DNA of 8,589 nucleotides from W2P13-069 sp051876105 (GCA_051876105.1 JBJEHN010000036.1:1-8589); one strand, 5' to 3'. Numbered from the stretch's first letter, positions 1 to 6,514 are shown. Notes: a model not told the origin generated them from the letters alone. A program made the numbers and translations.

Positions 1-2
1 GC

Positions 3-56
3 GCCGGCCAGCGCGACGGCTACGGCTTCGGCCGAGGCGACAGGCTGGAGGGGTAG
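3..56 (+). CDS. Possible 3' end of an upstream gene (partial, 17 codons)
   Basis: From the window edge, one plus-strand frame reads AGQRDGYGFGRGDRLEG and stops at TAG (54-56). Almost every codon ends in G or C, as in the real genes of this window, and the gene would end about 40 bp from the convergent LysR stop. The visible piece is glycine- and arginine-rich and too short to assign a family. A weak imperfect hairpin (TGGAG at 46-50 with CTCCA at 65-69, plus GTA/TAC inside) overlaps the end and could help termination. The fragment may be chance; the sequence left of the window would settle it. Confidence 0.3.
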   Translation, partial: AGQRDGYGFGRGDRLEG

Positions 57-94
57 GCAATACTCTCCAACAAGCAGAAATTCCAGACCTATGG

Positions 95-1039
95 CTACGA
101 GTTGAGATAGGCCTCCACATCCTTGCGGAAGTAGCCTTCTGGAATGTTGGCCCTCACATAGTTGAGGAAATCCCGGGCGTTGTCTTTCATCACGTGCTCG
201 GTGCTCCACACGAGCGAGACGGGGTACCACATGGGCGGCGTGCTCACCTTGAAGCGCACGACTTCCGGGTCGTCCTTGTAGCGCTGGTAGACGCACTCCG
301 GCACGGAGCCCCAGCCGAGGCCGGCCTTAACGCCCTCCATCATCGCATCGTGAGTGTCAAAGCACGCGATCATGTTGTGATCGTTGAGGCTGAGGCCGTA
401 GCGCTCGCGGAAGTGCCGGTTGCCAACCATGTGGCGGCCGGAGTTCCATTCGTAGATGATCATGGGCCACTTGATTAGGGTCTCGACGGGAAGCGGGTGG
501 ACCACTTGGTTGTAAGGGGGTTTGTTCGGGCCCACGAAGATTAGCTTCTTGTAGCCCAGGAGCTCGATGTTGAGCCCGGGCTCCTGGGGCTGGTTCTCGA
601 GCAGGGCGAAGGCGAGGTCCCCCGAGTGCAGCTTCTCGACCAGATCGGGCTCGTAGCCCGCGTCGAGGTGCACGCGCTCGTCTGGGTGGCCGCCTGCTAC
701 GTAGTCCGCCACAAGCTTGGGCAGAAGCGCCACGCCGTCGTTGATCGACATGCCAACGTTGATCGTGGCCACGAAGCTCTCGTCAATCGCCGCCAGCTGG
801 GCGGCCATGCCGCGCTCGAGGTCGCTGACGTTGCGTGCAAAGTCCGTAGCCAGCTCGCCGGCTCTGGTCATCTTGATCCCCGAAGATGTGCGCTCAAAGA
901 GCTTTGTCCCGAACTTGACCTCGAGGTTGTTGATCTTTTGTGAGAGGCCGGGCCGGGACATGTAGAGCTGCTCCGCTGCTTGAGAAAGGCTCTTTGCCTC
1001 GGAAAGAACGATGAGCACTTTGACGTCGTCGAACAGCAT
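95..1039 (-). CDS. LysR-type transcriptional regulator
   Basis: This encodes a 314-residue DNA-binding regulator of the LysR family, usual length for the family. The N-terminal winged helix-turn-helix is clear: residues 6-61 follow the family pattern, with recognition-helix residues SRPGLSQKINNLE (28-40), then LFERT (47-51) and the T-x-AG segment (58-61). The remainder, about residues 88-290, fits the periplasmic-binding-protein-like effector domain, so it probably senses a small molecule. I chose the ATG at 1037-1039 because a perfect AGGAGG lies 6 bases upstream (1046-1051). An in-frame ATG at 1052-1054 would add five residues (MRRPL) but has only CGGAG directly touching it. The gene is divergent from the molybdoenzyme genes, the usual arrangement for a LysR protein controlling its neighbour and itself. 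The effector is unknown; a substrate of the adjacent enzyme is the obvious guess. Confidence 0.95.
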   Translation of the reverse strand: MLFDDVKVLIVLSEAKSLSQAAEQLYMSRPGLSQKINNLEVKFGTKLFERTSSGIKMTRAGELATDFARNVSDLERGMAAQLAAIDESFVATINVGMSINDGVALLPKLVADYVAGGHPDERVHLDAGYEPDLVEKLHSGDLAFALLENQPQEPGLNIELLGYKKLIFVGPNKPPYNQVVHPLPVETLIKWPMIIYEWNSGRHMVGNRHFRERYGLSLNDHNMIACFDTHDAMMEGVKAGLGWGSVPECVYQRYKDDPEVVRFKVSTPPMWYPVSLVWSTEHVMKDNARDFLNYVRANIPEGYFRKDVEAYLNS

Positions 1040-1045
1040 CAGCGG

Positions 1046-1051
1046 CCTCCT
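1046..1051 (-). promoter_or_regulatory. Ribosome binding site that decides the LysR start
   Basis: On the minus strand AGGAGG lies between two in-frame ATG codons, with a 6-base spacer to the ATG at 1037-1039. It is therefore coding if the upstream ATG is used and a perfect Shine-Dalgarno site if the downstream one is. The downstream choice also places the helix-turn-helix at the usual distance from the N terminus. Confidence 0.75.
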
Positions 1052-1144
1052 CATCTCCGTTGAACACTGCTTTACCCGAAGCGCCTGGCAAACTCGTCCC
1101 CACGGGCTCCCTCGATACTGCCAGCAGTGCGCAAACGGGCATAA

Positions 1145-1157
1145 TTACATTCGATAA
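1145..1157. promoter_or_regulatory. Candidate LysR box (T-N11-A)
   Basis: TTACATTCGATAA has TTA and TAA as inverted ends around a 7-base centre and fits the loose T-N11-A pattern of LysR binding sites. It sits in the most AT-rich part of the divergent region, about 105 bp upstream of the regulator start and 265 bp upstream of the enzyme start. The pattern is degenerate and will occur by chance, so this is only a candidate. Confidence 0.25.
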
Positions 1158-1203
1158 AACAGCACAGCCGCCCCGCTGTCCAGCTCATTCACTCGATTTG
1201 CCG

Positions 1204-1215
1204 AAGCAATTGCTT
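1204..1215. promoter_or_regulatory. Perfect 12-bp palindrome, candidate operator
   Basis: AAGCAATTGCTT is a perfect palindrome without a loop, lying near the middle of the divergent intergenic region. A loopless palindrome of this length suits a dimeric protein binding site better than an RNA hairpin. Which protein would bind it is unknown; the adjacent LysR regulator is the first candidate. Confidence 0.35.
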
Positions 1216-1235
1216 ACCGCAGCTGCAAACAAAAG

Positions 1236-1245
1236 CTCCATGGAG
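1236..1245. promoter_or_regulatory. Perfect 10-bp palindrome CTCCATGGAG
   Basis: CTCCATGGAG lies 20 bp downstream of the 12-bp palindrome and is flanked on both sides by A-rich runs (AAAAG before, AAAAG after). The centre-to-centre distance from the first palindrome is about 31 bp, close to three helical turns, which would put both on the same face of DNA. No function can be assigned from sequence alone. Confidence 0.25.
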
Positions 1246-1421
1246 AAAAGCCTTTCCGCCCCTGCAAACAACGCGAACACCCAATCTGCCAGCGGCATAG
1301 CAATCGCGCCCGCGCAAAGAGCATCCTCAAGATGAGAACAGGGGAGGAAGGTTCAAAGCGAGGAGCGCTCGGTCCATCACCCCCGTGATTCTGCATAAAC
1401 GAGAGAAGAAGAGGAGGAAAG

Positions 1422-4013
1422 ATGGACAAGCAGGGCATCATAGACGCCAGTAAGGAGCGCCGCGAGGGCGAGCGCATCTTCTACACGTCCTGCCCCGCCA
1501 ACGGGTGCTGGGACTCTGCTTGCGTGCTCAAGGTCCACGAGAAGGACGGCAAGGTCATCGCCATCGAGCCCGATGACTCCGTCAACGCAAACGACAGCCG
1601 CGAGGACTGCGGCTGGGAGAACATCTGGAAGGGCAACGTCCAGATGCGCCCTTGCGCGATGGGCCACGCATGGAAGAAGGAACTCTACGCCGAGACCCGC
1701 CTGCTGCACCCCATGAAGCGCGTGGGTAAGAAGGGCGCCGGTAACGGGCATTTCGTCCAGATCAGCTGGGACGAGGCGCTCGACACCATCGCCGAGAAGA
1801 TGGTCGAGATCAAGGGCAAGTACGGCCCCTACGGCATCTTCCATTCCCAGTACCCCAGCTTCGAGAAGAACGGCTTCCCCCTGGCGCCGTGGTGGGAGGC
1901 CGGCTTCGGCGCGTGGGGCGAGCACTCCACCTCCGGCCACGCCGCCGGTGAGATGCTGCACCTGGGCGTCGACCTCTCCAAGACCGCCAAGGGCCTCTCC
2001 AACGCCCTGCCAGGCTTCGAGGCATCAGACGTGTTCAACTCCAAGCTGATCGTCATGTGGGGCATGGACCCTGTGGTAGCCTGGTTCGGCCCCACGTCCT
2101 ACTACATGCAGCTGGCCCACGAGTACGGCTGCAAGGTCATCGTCATCGACCCGCGCTACACCCAGTCCGCCGAGCTGTTGGCCGACCAGTGGATCCCCAT
2201 CCGCCCCGGCACCGACCTGGCGATGATGCTCGCCGTGGCCCAGGTGCTCTACGAGGAGGACATGATCGACCACGAGTTCGTCGAGCAGTGGGTGGACCTC
2301 GAGGGCTTTGAGGAGTGGCGCGCCTACTGCATGGGCGAGGGCGAGGACGGCATCAAGAAGACCCCCGAGTGGGCCGCCCCCATCTGCGCCGTGCCGGCTG
2401 AGACCATCCGCGAGTTCGCCCGCCTCTACGGCACCAGCAAGCCGGTGCACCTGCAGTACTTCTACAGCTGCGCCAAGCGCCACATGGGCGACTACTCCGC
2501 CGCGGCCTCCATGCTGCTGCAGGCCATGACCGGCAACCTGTGCATCCCCGGCGGCTGCCAGACCGGCGCCTGCCTGCCCACCCCGGGCCGCATCACCACC
2601 CCCACGGCGGACTGGAAGCGCGACACCCACGGCTACAAGCCGCCCGTGCTCTTCAACAACAACTGCCTCACAGAGATCCTGGCCTGCCAGAAGGACTACT
2701 GGGAGGGCCGCATGAGCGAGAGCGAGTTCCGCCATCGCATCGGCAGCCCCACCAACGAGTCCCCGCTGCCCAACATCCAGATGATCATCTTCGAGAACAA
2801 CTACGCCAACAACCACTCGAACGTCAACAAGCGCTTCCAGGGCATGGCCGACACCGAGTTCAACTGGGGCTTCCAGTGGCACCTCAACCAGCCCACGGCC
2901 GAGCTCTGCGACATCATCCTGCCGGCGCCCGTGTGGCAGTTCGAGGGCATGGACGAGTACATGTACGGCCACCAGCGCTTCGTCTCTGGCCCCAACGGCA
3001 TGCGCAACTACTTCACCTTCTGCGCGCGCGGCGCCGAGTTCCCCGGCGAGGTCCGCTCCAAGGAGTGGGTGTGGACCGAGATCGCCAAGCGCCTGGGCGA
3101 CGACGTGGCCGCCGGCTACAACCCCCGCATGCTCGACGTCGACGTCGAGCACTGGGTCGAGGCCCAGGAGGCCGTCTACAAGGAGGCCTTCGAGGAGTGG
3201 GCAGACGCGGGTTACTGGATGTTCCTCGGCTATGAGGACCGCCCCAGCTGGGAGGACTTCAACGCCCACCCCGTCATCCGCACGGAGATCGACCGCCCCT
3301 ACTACGCCTTCAAGACCATGATCGAGGCCGGCGAGAGCCCCTTCGGCACGCCCAGCGGCAAGATCGAGTTCGCCTCGAACTTCGTGAAGACGCACGACAT
3401 GACCGAGACCCGCTGGCGCGGCCACATCGACCCGATGCCCGTGTGGAGCCCCAGCTACGTCGAGGGCGACATCGGAAGCGCCTCCAACGACGGCTTCTAC
3501 AACCCCAAGGCGGCCAAGTACCCGCTGTCCATGGTCTCGCCCGTCTCCATCTACCGCCAGCACTCCAGCAACGACAACAACCCGCTGCTGCGCGAGGACT
3601 GCTACCGCCACGCGGTGTGGATCAGCGGCGTCGACGCCCAGGCCCGCGGAATCAAGGACGGCGACCTGTGCCGCGTCTACAGCGACCGCGGCGAGGTCCT
3701 GCTCACGGCCTACGTCACCAACCGCATGACCCCGGGCACCGCGGCCGTCCACCACGGCGCGTGGTTCCAGACCGACGGCCGCCCCGCCGAGATGAACAAG
3801 TTCGGCGAGGACCTGCGCGGCACGCCCAACATCCTGCTCGACGACGGCCACCTTCCCCACATCCTGGGCGCGCTGATCATCGCGGGCCTGGTTGAGGTCG
3901 AGAAGGTCGCAGACGGTGACGAGGAGGGCTTCGGCCTGGAGTCCCAGCGCGGCGGCATGCGCGGAGCCAAGGTGGCCCTGGACTACCGCCGCTCGCTCGG
4001 AGAGGAGGAGTAA
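1422..4013 (+). CDS. DMSO-reductase-family molybdopterin oxidoreductase, catalytic subunit (DmsA-like, no signal peptide)
   Basis: This 863-residue protein is a bis-molybdopterin guanine dinucleotide enzyme. Near the N terminus C24, C29, C34 and C78 would bind the FS0 [4Fe-4S] cluster, followed by LLHPMKRVG and the ISWDEALD segment (114-121) typical of the family. GEHSTSGH (166-173) aligns by eye with the GDYST region of DMSO/TMAO reductases, making S169 the likely molybdenum ligand. WGMDP (213-217), IDPRY (242-246) and RPGTD (261-265) are cofactor-binding signatures, and the C-terminal dinucleotide-binding domain starts near residue 695 (YPLSMVS at 700, VDAQARGIKDGD after 735). There is no twin-arginine signal, so it is predicted to be cytoplasmic. 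It is followed three bases later by its iron-sulfur partner. The reaction is unknown: reduction, hydroxylation, or dehydroxylation/transhydroxylation of an aromatic are all possible in this superfamily. Odd features are the Cx4Cx4C spacing and Met80 where Lys or Arg is usual. Confidence 0.93.
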   Translation: MDKQGIIDASKERREGERIFYTSCPANGCWDSACVLKVHEKDGKVIAIEPDDSVNANDSREDCGWENIWKGNVQMRPCAMGHAWKKELYAETRLLHPMKRVGKKGAGNGHFVQISWDEALDTIAEKMVEIKGKYGPYGIFHSQYPSFEKNGFPLAPWWEAGFGAWGEHSTSGHAAGEMLHLGVDLSKTAKGLSNALPGFEASDVFNSKLIVMWGMDPVVAWFGPTSYYMQLAHEYGCKVIVIDPRYTQSAELLADQWIPIRPGTDLAMMLAVAQVLYEEDMIDHEFVEQWVDLEGFEEWRAYCMGEGEDGIKKTPEWAAPICAVPAETIREFARLYGTSKPVHLQYFYSCAKRHMGDYSAAASMLLQAMTGNLCIPGGCQTGACLPTPGRITTPTADWKRDTHGYKPPVLFNNNCLTEILACQKDYWEGRMSESEFRHRIGSPTNESPLPNIQMIIFENNYANNHSNVNKRFQGMADTEFNWGFQWHLNQPTAELCDIILPAPVWQFEGMDEYMYGHQRFVSGPNGMRNYFTFCARGAEFPGEVRSKEWVWTEIAKRLGDDVAAGYNPRMLDVDVEHWVEAQEAVYKEAFEEWADAGYWMFLGYEDRPSWEDFNAHPVIRTEIDRPYYAFKTMIEAGESPFGTPSGKIEFASNFVKTHDMTETRWRGHIDPMPVWSPSYVEGDIGSASNDGFYNPKAAKYPLSMVSPVSIYRQHSSNDNNPLLREDCYRHAVWISGVDAQARGIKDGDLCRVYSDRGEVLLTAYVTNRMTPGTAAVHHGAWFQTDGRPAEMNKFGEDLRGTPNILLDDGHLPHILGALIIAGLVEVEKVADGDEEGFGLESQRGGMRGAKVALDYRRSLGEEE

Positions 4014-4016
4014 GCA

Positions 4017-4760
4017 ATGACCCAGTGTGGATTCCTGTTCGACATGAACCGCTGCTACGCCTGCCAGGCATGCAGCGTCGCCTGCAAGGACTGGAACGCG
4101 ATCGAGCCGGGCGCCGAGAAGTGGATGACCGTCTACGAGTGGGAGGAGGGGACCTTCCCCAACATCCGCCTGCACTCGCTGGCCTTCCCCTGCGCCCACT
4201 GCGACGACCCTGCCTGCATGCACGCCTGCCCCAACGGCGCCATCTACAAGGAGGAGCAGTTCGGCGCGGTGCTGGTGGACCAGGACAAGTGCGACGGCTG
4301 CCGCAAGTGCTACGAGGCCTGCCCCTACGGCTCCCCGCGCTTCGCCAGCGACGAGCCGGGCACCAAGATGAGCAAGTGCACCATGTGCGTCGACCGCCTG
4401 GCAGAGGGCAAGCAGCCCATCTGCACCCAGTCCTGCCCGCTGCGCGCCTTCGACTTCGGTCCCATGGAGCAGCTGGTGGAGAAGTACGGCGACGTCCGCT
4501 ACTGTGAGGGCATGCCCAGCCCGGCGCTCACCAAGCCCAACTACCTGGTGTGGAACCCCCGCGAGAAGCACCCCGTCTTGCCCTACGATGCCGCCGAGGC
4601 CATCAGGCTCAACCAGCAGCGCGGCGACCTGGGCACCGTCTTCGAGAGTGAGGAGAGCCTGCAGTCCTTCGACGAGGGCACCATCCACCGCAACAAGCTG
4701 CGCATGAAGCACGAGAGCACCATCCAACTCATGCGCGAGACCCGCAACGACATGGCCTAG
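4017..4760 (+). CDS. DmsB-like electron-transfer subunit with four [4Fe-4S] clusters
   Basis: This 247-residue ferredoxin-type protein is the electron-transfer partner of the preceding molybdoenzyme. Sixteen cysteines fall in four groups: C13/16/19/23, C59/62/67/71, C92/95/98/102 and C121/124/136/140, the arrangement of DmsB and related subunits binding four cubane clusters. GFLFDMNRC, CPYGSPRF and ICTQSCPLRAFDFGP match the DmsB pattern closely. There is no signal peptide and no membrane segment. The start ATG is preceded by AGGAGG at 4003-4008 inside the end of the upstream gene, with an 8-base spacer, so the two genes are probably translationally coupled and made in equal amounts. The protein continues about 58 residues past the DmsB-like core (from about 190), with a charged tail rich in Glu, Arg and Asp that I do not recognise. 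No DmsC or NrfD anchor gene follows, so electrons must come from a soluble donor or a membrane protein encoded elsewhere. Confidence 0.93.
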   Translation: MTQCGFLFDMNRCYACQACSVACKDWNAIEPGAEKWMTVYEWEEGTFPNIRLHSLAFPCAHCDDPACMHACPNGAIYKEEQFGAVLVDQDKCDGCRKCYEACPYGSPRFASDEPGTKMSKCTMCVDRLAEGKQPICTQSCPLRAFDFGPMEQLVEKYGDVRYCEGMPSPALTKPNYLVWNPREKHPVLPYDAAEAIRLNQQRGDLGTVFESEESLQSFDEGTIHRNKLRMKHESTIQLMRETRNDMA

Positions 4761-4814
4761 AGGTCAGCTGCACCACTGGTGACGACCCCGCCCCGACTGG
4801 GTGGGTGAATCAAG

Positions 4815-4843
4815 CCGCTGGGGCCGAGGAAGGGCTCCGGCGG
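4815..4843 (+). terminator. GC-rich hairpin after the molybdoenzyme genes (possible attenuator)
   Basis: CCGCTGGGGCC (4815-4825) can pair with GGCTCCGGCGG (4833-4843) over 11 positions, two of them G-U wobbles, around a 7-base loop. It lies 55 bp after the iron-sulfur subunit stop. No U-run follows, so it is not a classical intrinsic terminator; it may slow polymerase, protect the 3' end of the upstream mRNA, or lower expression of the permease relative to the enzyme. Confidence 0.4.
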
Positions 4844-4908
4844 CACCCCTCCCCAAGGCGCTTGAGAGGGCGCGCCGCAAAAGAGGGGAAGCAAGGAAGG
4901 AAAGAGGA

Positions 4909-4922
4909 GGCGCGAAAGCGCC
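4909..4922 (+). other. Small GNRA-loop hairpin in the permease leader
   Basis: GGCGC (4909-4913) and GCGCC (4918-4922) form a 5-bp stem closed by a GAAA tetraloop, a very stable RNA loop type. It ends 18 bases before the AGGAGG of the permease gene, leaving that site exposed. It could act as an mRNA-stabilising or ribosome-positioning element; function is inferred only from shape. Confidence 0.35.
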
Positions 4923-4940
4923 CCGCAACTACCATCGAAA

Positions 4941-4946
4941 AGGAGG
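4941..4946 (+). promoter_or_regulatory. Ribosome binding site that decides the GntP permease start
   Basis: A perfect AGGAGG with a 7-base spacer to the ATG at 4954. It fixes the start there rather than at the upstream in-frame GTG (4801), and the resulting protein begins directly with the first membrane segment, as expected for this family. Confidence 0.85.
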
Positions 4947-4953
4947 AGTGAAG

Positions 4954-6291
4954 ATGGAAATCATCGGCGTTCTCGGCATCATCGTCGGCCTCGTCATCTT
5001 CGTGATCGCTTCCATGAAGGGCTGGAACGTCCTCATCACGTCCCTGATCACCGCGGCTATCATCATTCTCACCAACGGCATGGATCTGGCCACCTCTATG
5101 GTCGGCGCAGAGAAATCCTACGTCACCGGCATGGCCGGCTTCGTCCAGAAGAACCTGCTCATCTTCATGGGTGGCGCCATCATCGGCGAGTTCATGGACA
5201 AGTCCGGCGCGGCCAAGTCCATCGCCAACGCCGTCATGGGCGTCGCTGGCAAGAAGGGCCCCTACTTCATCCTGCTGGGCATCGCGCTCGTCGGCGCCAT
5301 CCTGACCTACGCCGGCGTGTCCATGTTCGTGGCCATGTTCGCCCTGATCCCGCTGGCCCGCCCCCTGTTCAAGGAAGCCGACATCCCCTGGCACCTGTTC
5401 TGCGCTGCATGGACCCTGGGCGCCTGCTCGTTCACCATGGCCATGATCCCCGGCGTCCCCGCCATCGCTTGGATCAACGCGGCCAACGGCTGCGGCGTCA
5501 CCCTGACCGCCGCCCCCATCATGGGCATCGTGGGCTCTGTCATCGCCATCGTCGTGAGCTGCCTCTACATCAAGTTCGCCCTCAAGCGCGCTCAGGCCAA
5601 GGGCGAGACCTACGCCATGACTGCGGGCGTCGAAGACGACGTCGCCGAGGCCGAGGACCGCAAGCTCCCCAACCTGGGCCTGTCCCTGCTGCCCCTGATC
5701 GCCCTCATCGCCATCATCATCGGCGGATCTGCTCTGGCTATCCCCAACATCGTCTACATCGGCATGGTCGCTGCCATCGTCCTGAGCATCGTGTGCTTCT
5801 GGGTCAACCTCGGCAGCCTCACCGCCGTCCGCGACGCCCTGGGCAACGGCGCCAAGAACGCCCTCGGCCCCTGCCTGTTCACCTCCGCAGCCGTCGGCGT
5901 CGGCACCGTCGCCGCAGCCTCCGTTGGCTTCACCGTGATCTACGAGGCCATCTTCAACATGCCCGGCGGCACCTACGTCTCCGCAGCCACCATGGCTGCC
6001 GCTCTCGGCGGCATCATGGGCTCCGGCTCTGGCGCAGTTGGCATCATCGCCGGCAACTTCCTCGACCCCTACCTGGCCACCGGCGTCAACCCCGCCGCCC
6101 TGGCCAAGATTATGGCCACCGCTGCCACCATCGGCGGCGCTCTGCCCAACTCCGGCGCCATGTTCGGCATGCTCGCCGCAATGGGTCTGAACCATGGCAA
6201 CTCCTACAAGCACATCGCCGCCATCTCCATCGGCGCTGGCATGTGCGCCCTGGTCGTCATGATCATCATGGCAATGGTCGGCATCGTCTAA
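4954..6291 (+). CDS. GntP-family permease (gluconate/hydroxy-acid type transporter)
   Basis: This encodes a 445-residue integral membrane protein of the GntP family, proton-coupled importers of gluconate and related sugar acids or hydroxy acids. The size matches the family and the chain is hydrophobic from the first residue, with about a dozen predicted membrane segments. Family-like features near the C terminus are the small-residue stretch GSGSGAVGI (356-364), then NPAAL, an alanine-rich helix, PNSGAMFGMLAAMGL (398-412) and NSYKH. A hydrophilic loop at about 207-239, containing the acidic EDDVAEAEDRK, separates the two halves. It follows the molybdoenzyme pair in the same direction and could share their transcript, although the 193-bp gap and hairpin leave room for separate control. 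By context it may import the enzyme's substrate or the carbon source that supplies electrons. The exact substrate cannot be predicted. Confidence 0.88.
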   Translation: MEIIGVLGIIVGLVIFVIASMKGWNVLITSLITAAIIILTNGMDLATSMVGAEKSYVTGMAGFVQKNLLIFMGGAIIGEFMDKSGAAKSIANAVMGVAGKKGPYFILLGIALVGAILTYAGVSMFVAMFALIPLARPLFKEADIPWHLFCAAWTLGACSFTMAMIPGVPAIAWINAANGCGVTLTAAPIMGIVGSVIAIVVSCLYIKFALKRAQAKGETYAMTAGVEDDVAEAEDRKLPNLGLSLLPLIALIAIIIGGSALAIPNIVYIGMVAAIVLSIVCFWVNLGSLTAVRDALGNGAKNALGPCLFTSAAVGVGTVAAASVGFTVIYEAIFNMPGGTYVSAATMAAALGGIMGSGSGAVGIIAGNFLDPYLATGVNPAALAKIMATAATIGGALPNSGAMFGMLAAMGLNHGNSYKHIAAISIGAGMCALVVMIIMAMVGIV

Positions 6292-6305
6292 GTATCTACG
6301 TCTTC

Positions 6306-6337
6306 GCTGGGGGCCGAGTGCAATGCCGGCCCCCAGC
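6306..6337 (+). terminator. Terminator-like hairpin after the GntP permease
   Basis: GCTGGGGGCCG (6306-6316) and CGGCCCCCAGC (6327-6337) form a perfect 11-bp, almost all G-C stem around a 10-base loop, starting 14 bases after the permease stop codon. There is no U-run after it, so termination would be of the non-canonical kind often proposed in GC-rich bacteria. Position and stability make a 3'-end role the best guess. Confidence 0.6.
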
Positions 6338-6402
6338 CTCCCAGCCCGCTCCCCTGCCTCTCAAGCGGGCACGCGACGCAAGGCTTCCAAGCATGCCGCG
6401 TC

Positions 6403-6447
6403 CCGCGCGAGAAGCCGCATCACCCCTTGCTGCGGCTTCTCGCGCGG
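6403..6447 (+). repeat. Perfect 17-bp inverted repeat (strong hairpin)
   Basis: The arms 6403-6419 and 6431-6447 (right arm TGCGGCTTCTCGCGCGG) are perfectly complementary over 17 bp around an 11-base loop. AAGCAT at 6389-6394 can pair further with ATGCTT at 6448-6453 across an 8-base left-side bulge, lengthening the structure. It is the strongest hairpin in the window. It could be a second terminator, a dispersed palindromic repeat, or one half of a regulatory switch, because its right arm also pairs with sequence downstream. Confidence 0.65.
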
Positions 6448-6484
6448 ATGCTTCCCCACCTTTCCTCTGTTTGATCCGCGCGAG
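6439..6484 (+). promoter_or_regulatory. Alternative hairpin competing with the 17-bp stem
   Basis: CTCGCGCGGA (6439-6448), most of which belongs to the right arm of the 17-bp stem, is also perfectly complementary over 10 bp to TCCGCGCGAG at 6475-6484. CCGCGCGAG therefore occurs twice as a direct repeat (6403-6411 and 6476-6484), flanking one complementary copy. Only one pairing can exist at a time, which is the layout of terminator/antiterminator leaders. The longer stem should dominate unless something holds its left arm. Confidence 0.3.
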
Positions 6485-6514
6485 CACTGCCCTCAACCGG
6501 CAATGCAGCCAAGA

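Larger units (their letters stand above)
1040..1421. promoter_or_regulatory. Divergent control region between regulator and molybdoenzyme genes
   Basis: About 380 bp separate the two divergent starts. I see no gene here: the open frames lack ribosome binding sites. The stretch is richer in A and T than its surroundings, especially 1141-1160 and 1204-1250, and holds several short inverted repeats listed separately. I could not identify a convincing -35/-10 pair for either gene. Both promoters and the LysR operators should lie here by analogy with other LysR-controlled divergent pairs. The catalytic-subunit gene has an AGGAGG at 1412-1417, four bases before its ATG. Confidence 0.7.
4761..4953 (+). 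other. Purine-rich non-coding gap before the permease gene
   Basis: These 193 bp separate the iron-sulfur subunit from the permease gene. The frame of the permease stays open upstream to a GTG at 4801, but that stretch has no ribosome binding site and reads as a low-complexity Arg/Lys/Ala-rich peptide, so I treat it as leader. The first half holds a GC-rich hairpin (4815-4843). The second half, about 4861-4950, is strikingly rich in A and G on the coding strand and contains a small GAAA-loop hairpin just before the Shine-Dalgarno site. Confidence 0.6.

Noticed and set aside
1350..1359. GGTTCAAAGC, reminiscent of a tRNA T-arm
   Set aside because: No acceptor stem, anticodon arm or T-stem pairing can be built around it.
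1332..1388. Short ATG frame of 18 codons in the divergent region
   Set aside because: No ribosome binding site and no recognisable composition; treated as chance.
1422..4013. Calling the molybdoenzyme a DMSO reductase or a catechol dehydroxylase
   Set aside because: Sequence motifs support only the superfamily. Genomic context and fold are compatible with several reactions, so no specific name or symbol is given.
2025..4727. A 900-codon open frame on the minus strand across both molybdoenzyme genes
   Set aside because: It is antisense to two genes with clear family motifs and reads as low-complexity Val/Ala/Leu/Gly/His. Long antisense frames are expected where third positions are almost always G or C. 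No ribosome binding site or domain is visible.
4801..4953. 51-residue N-terminal extension of the GntP permease from a GTG
   Set aside because: It is a charged low-complexity stretch without a ribosome binding site, while a perfect AGGAGG precedes the ATG at 4954.
4810..6213. A 467-codon minus-strand frame opposite the GntP permease
   Set aside because: It is an Asp/Gly/His/Ala-rich shadow of the permease codons, with no recognisable domain.
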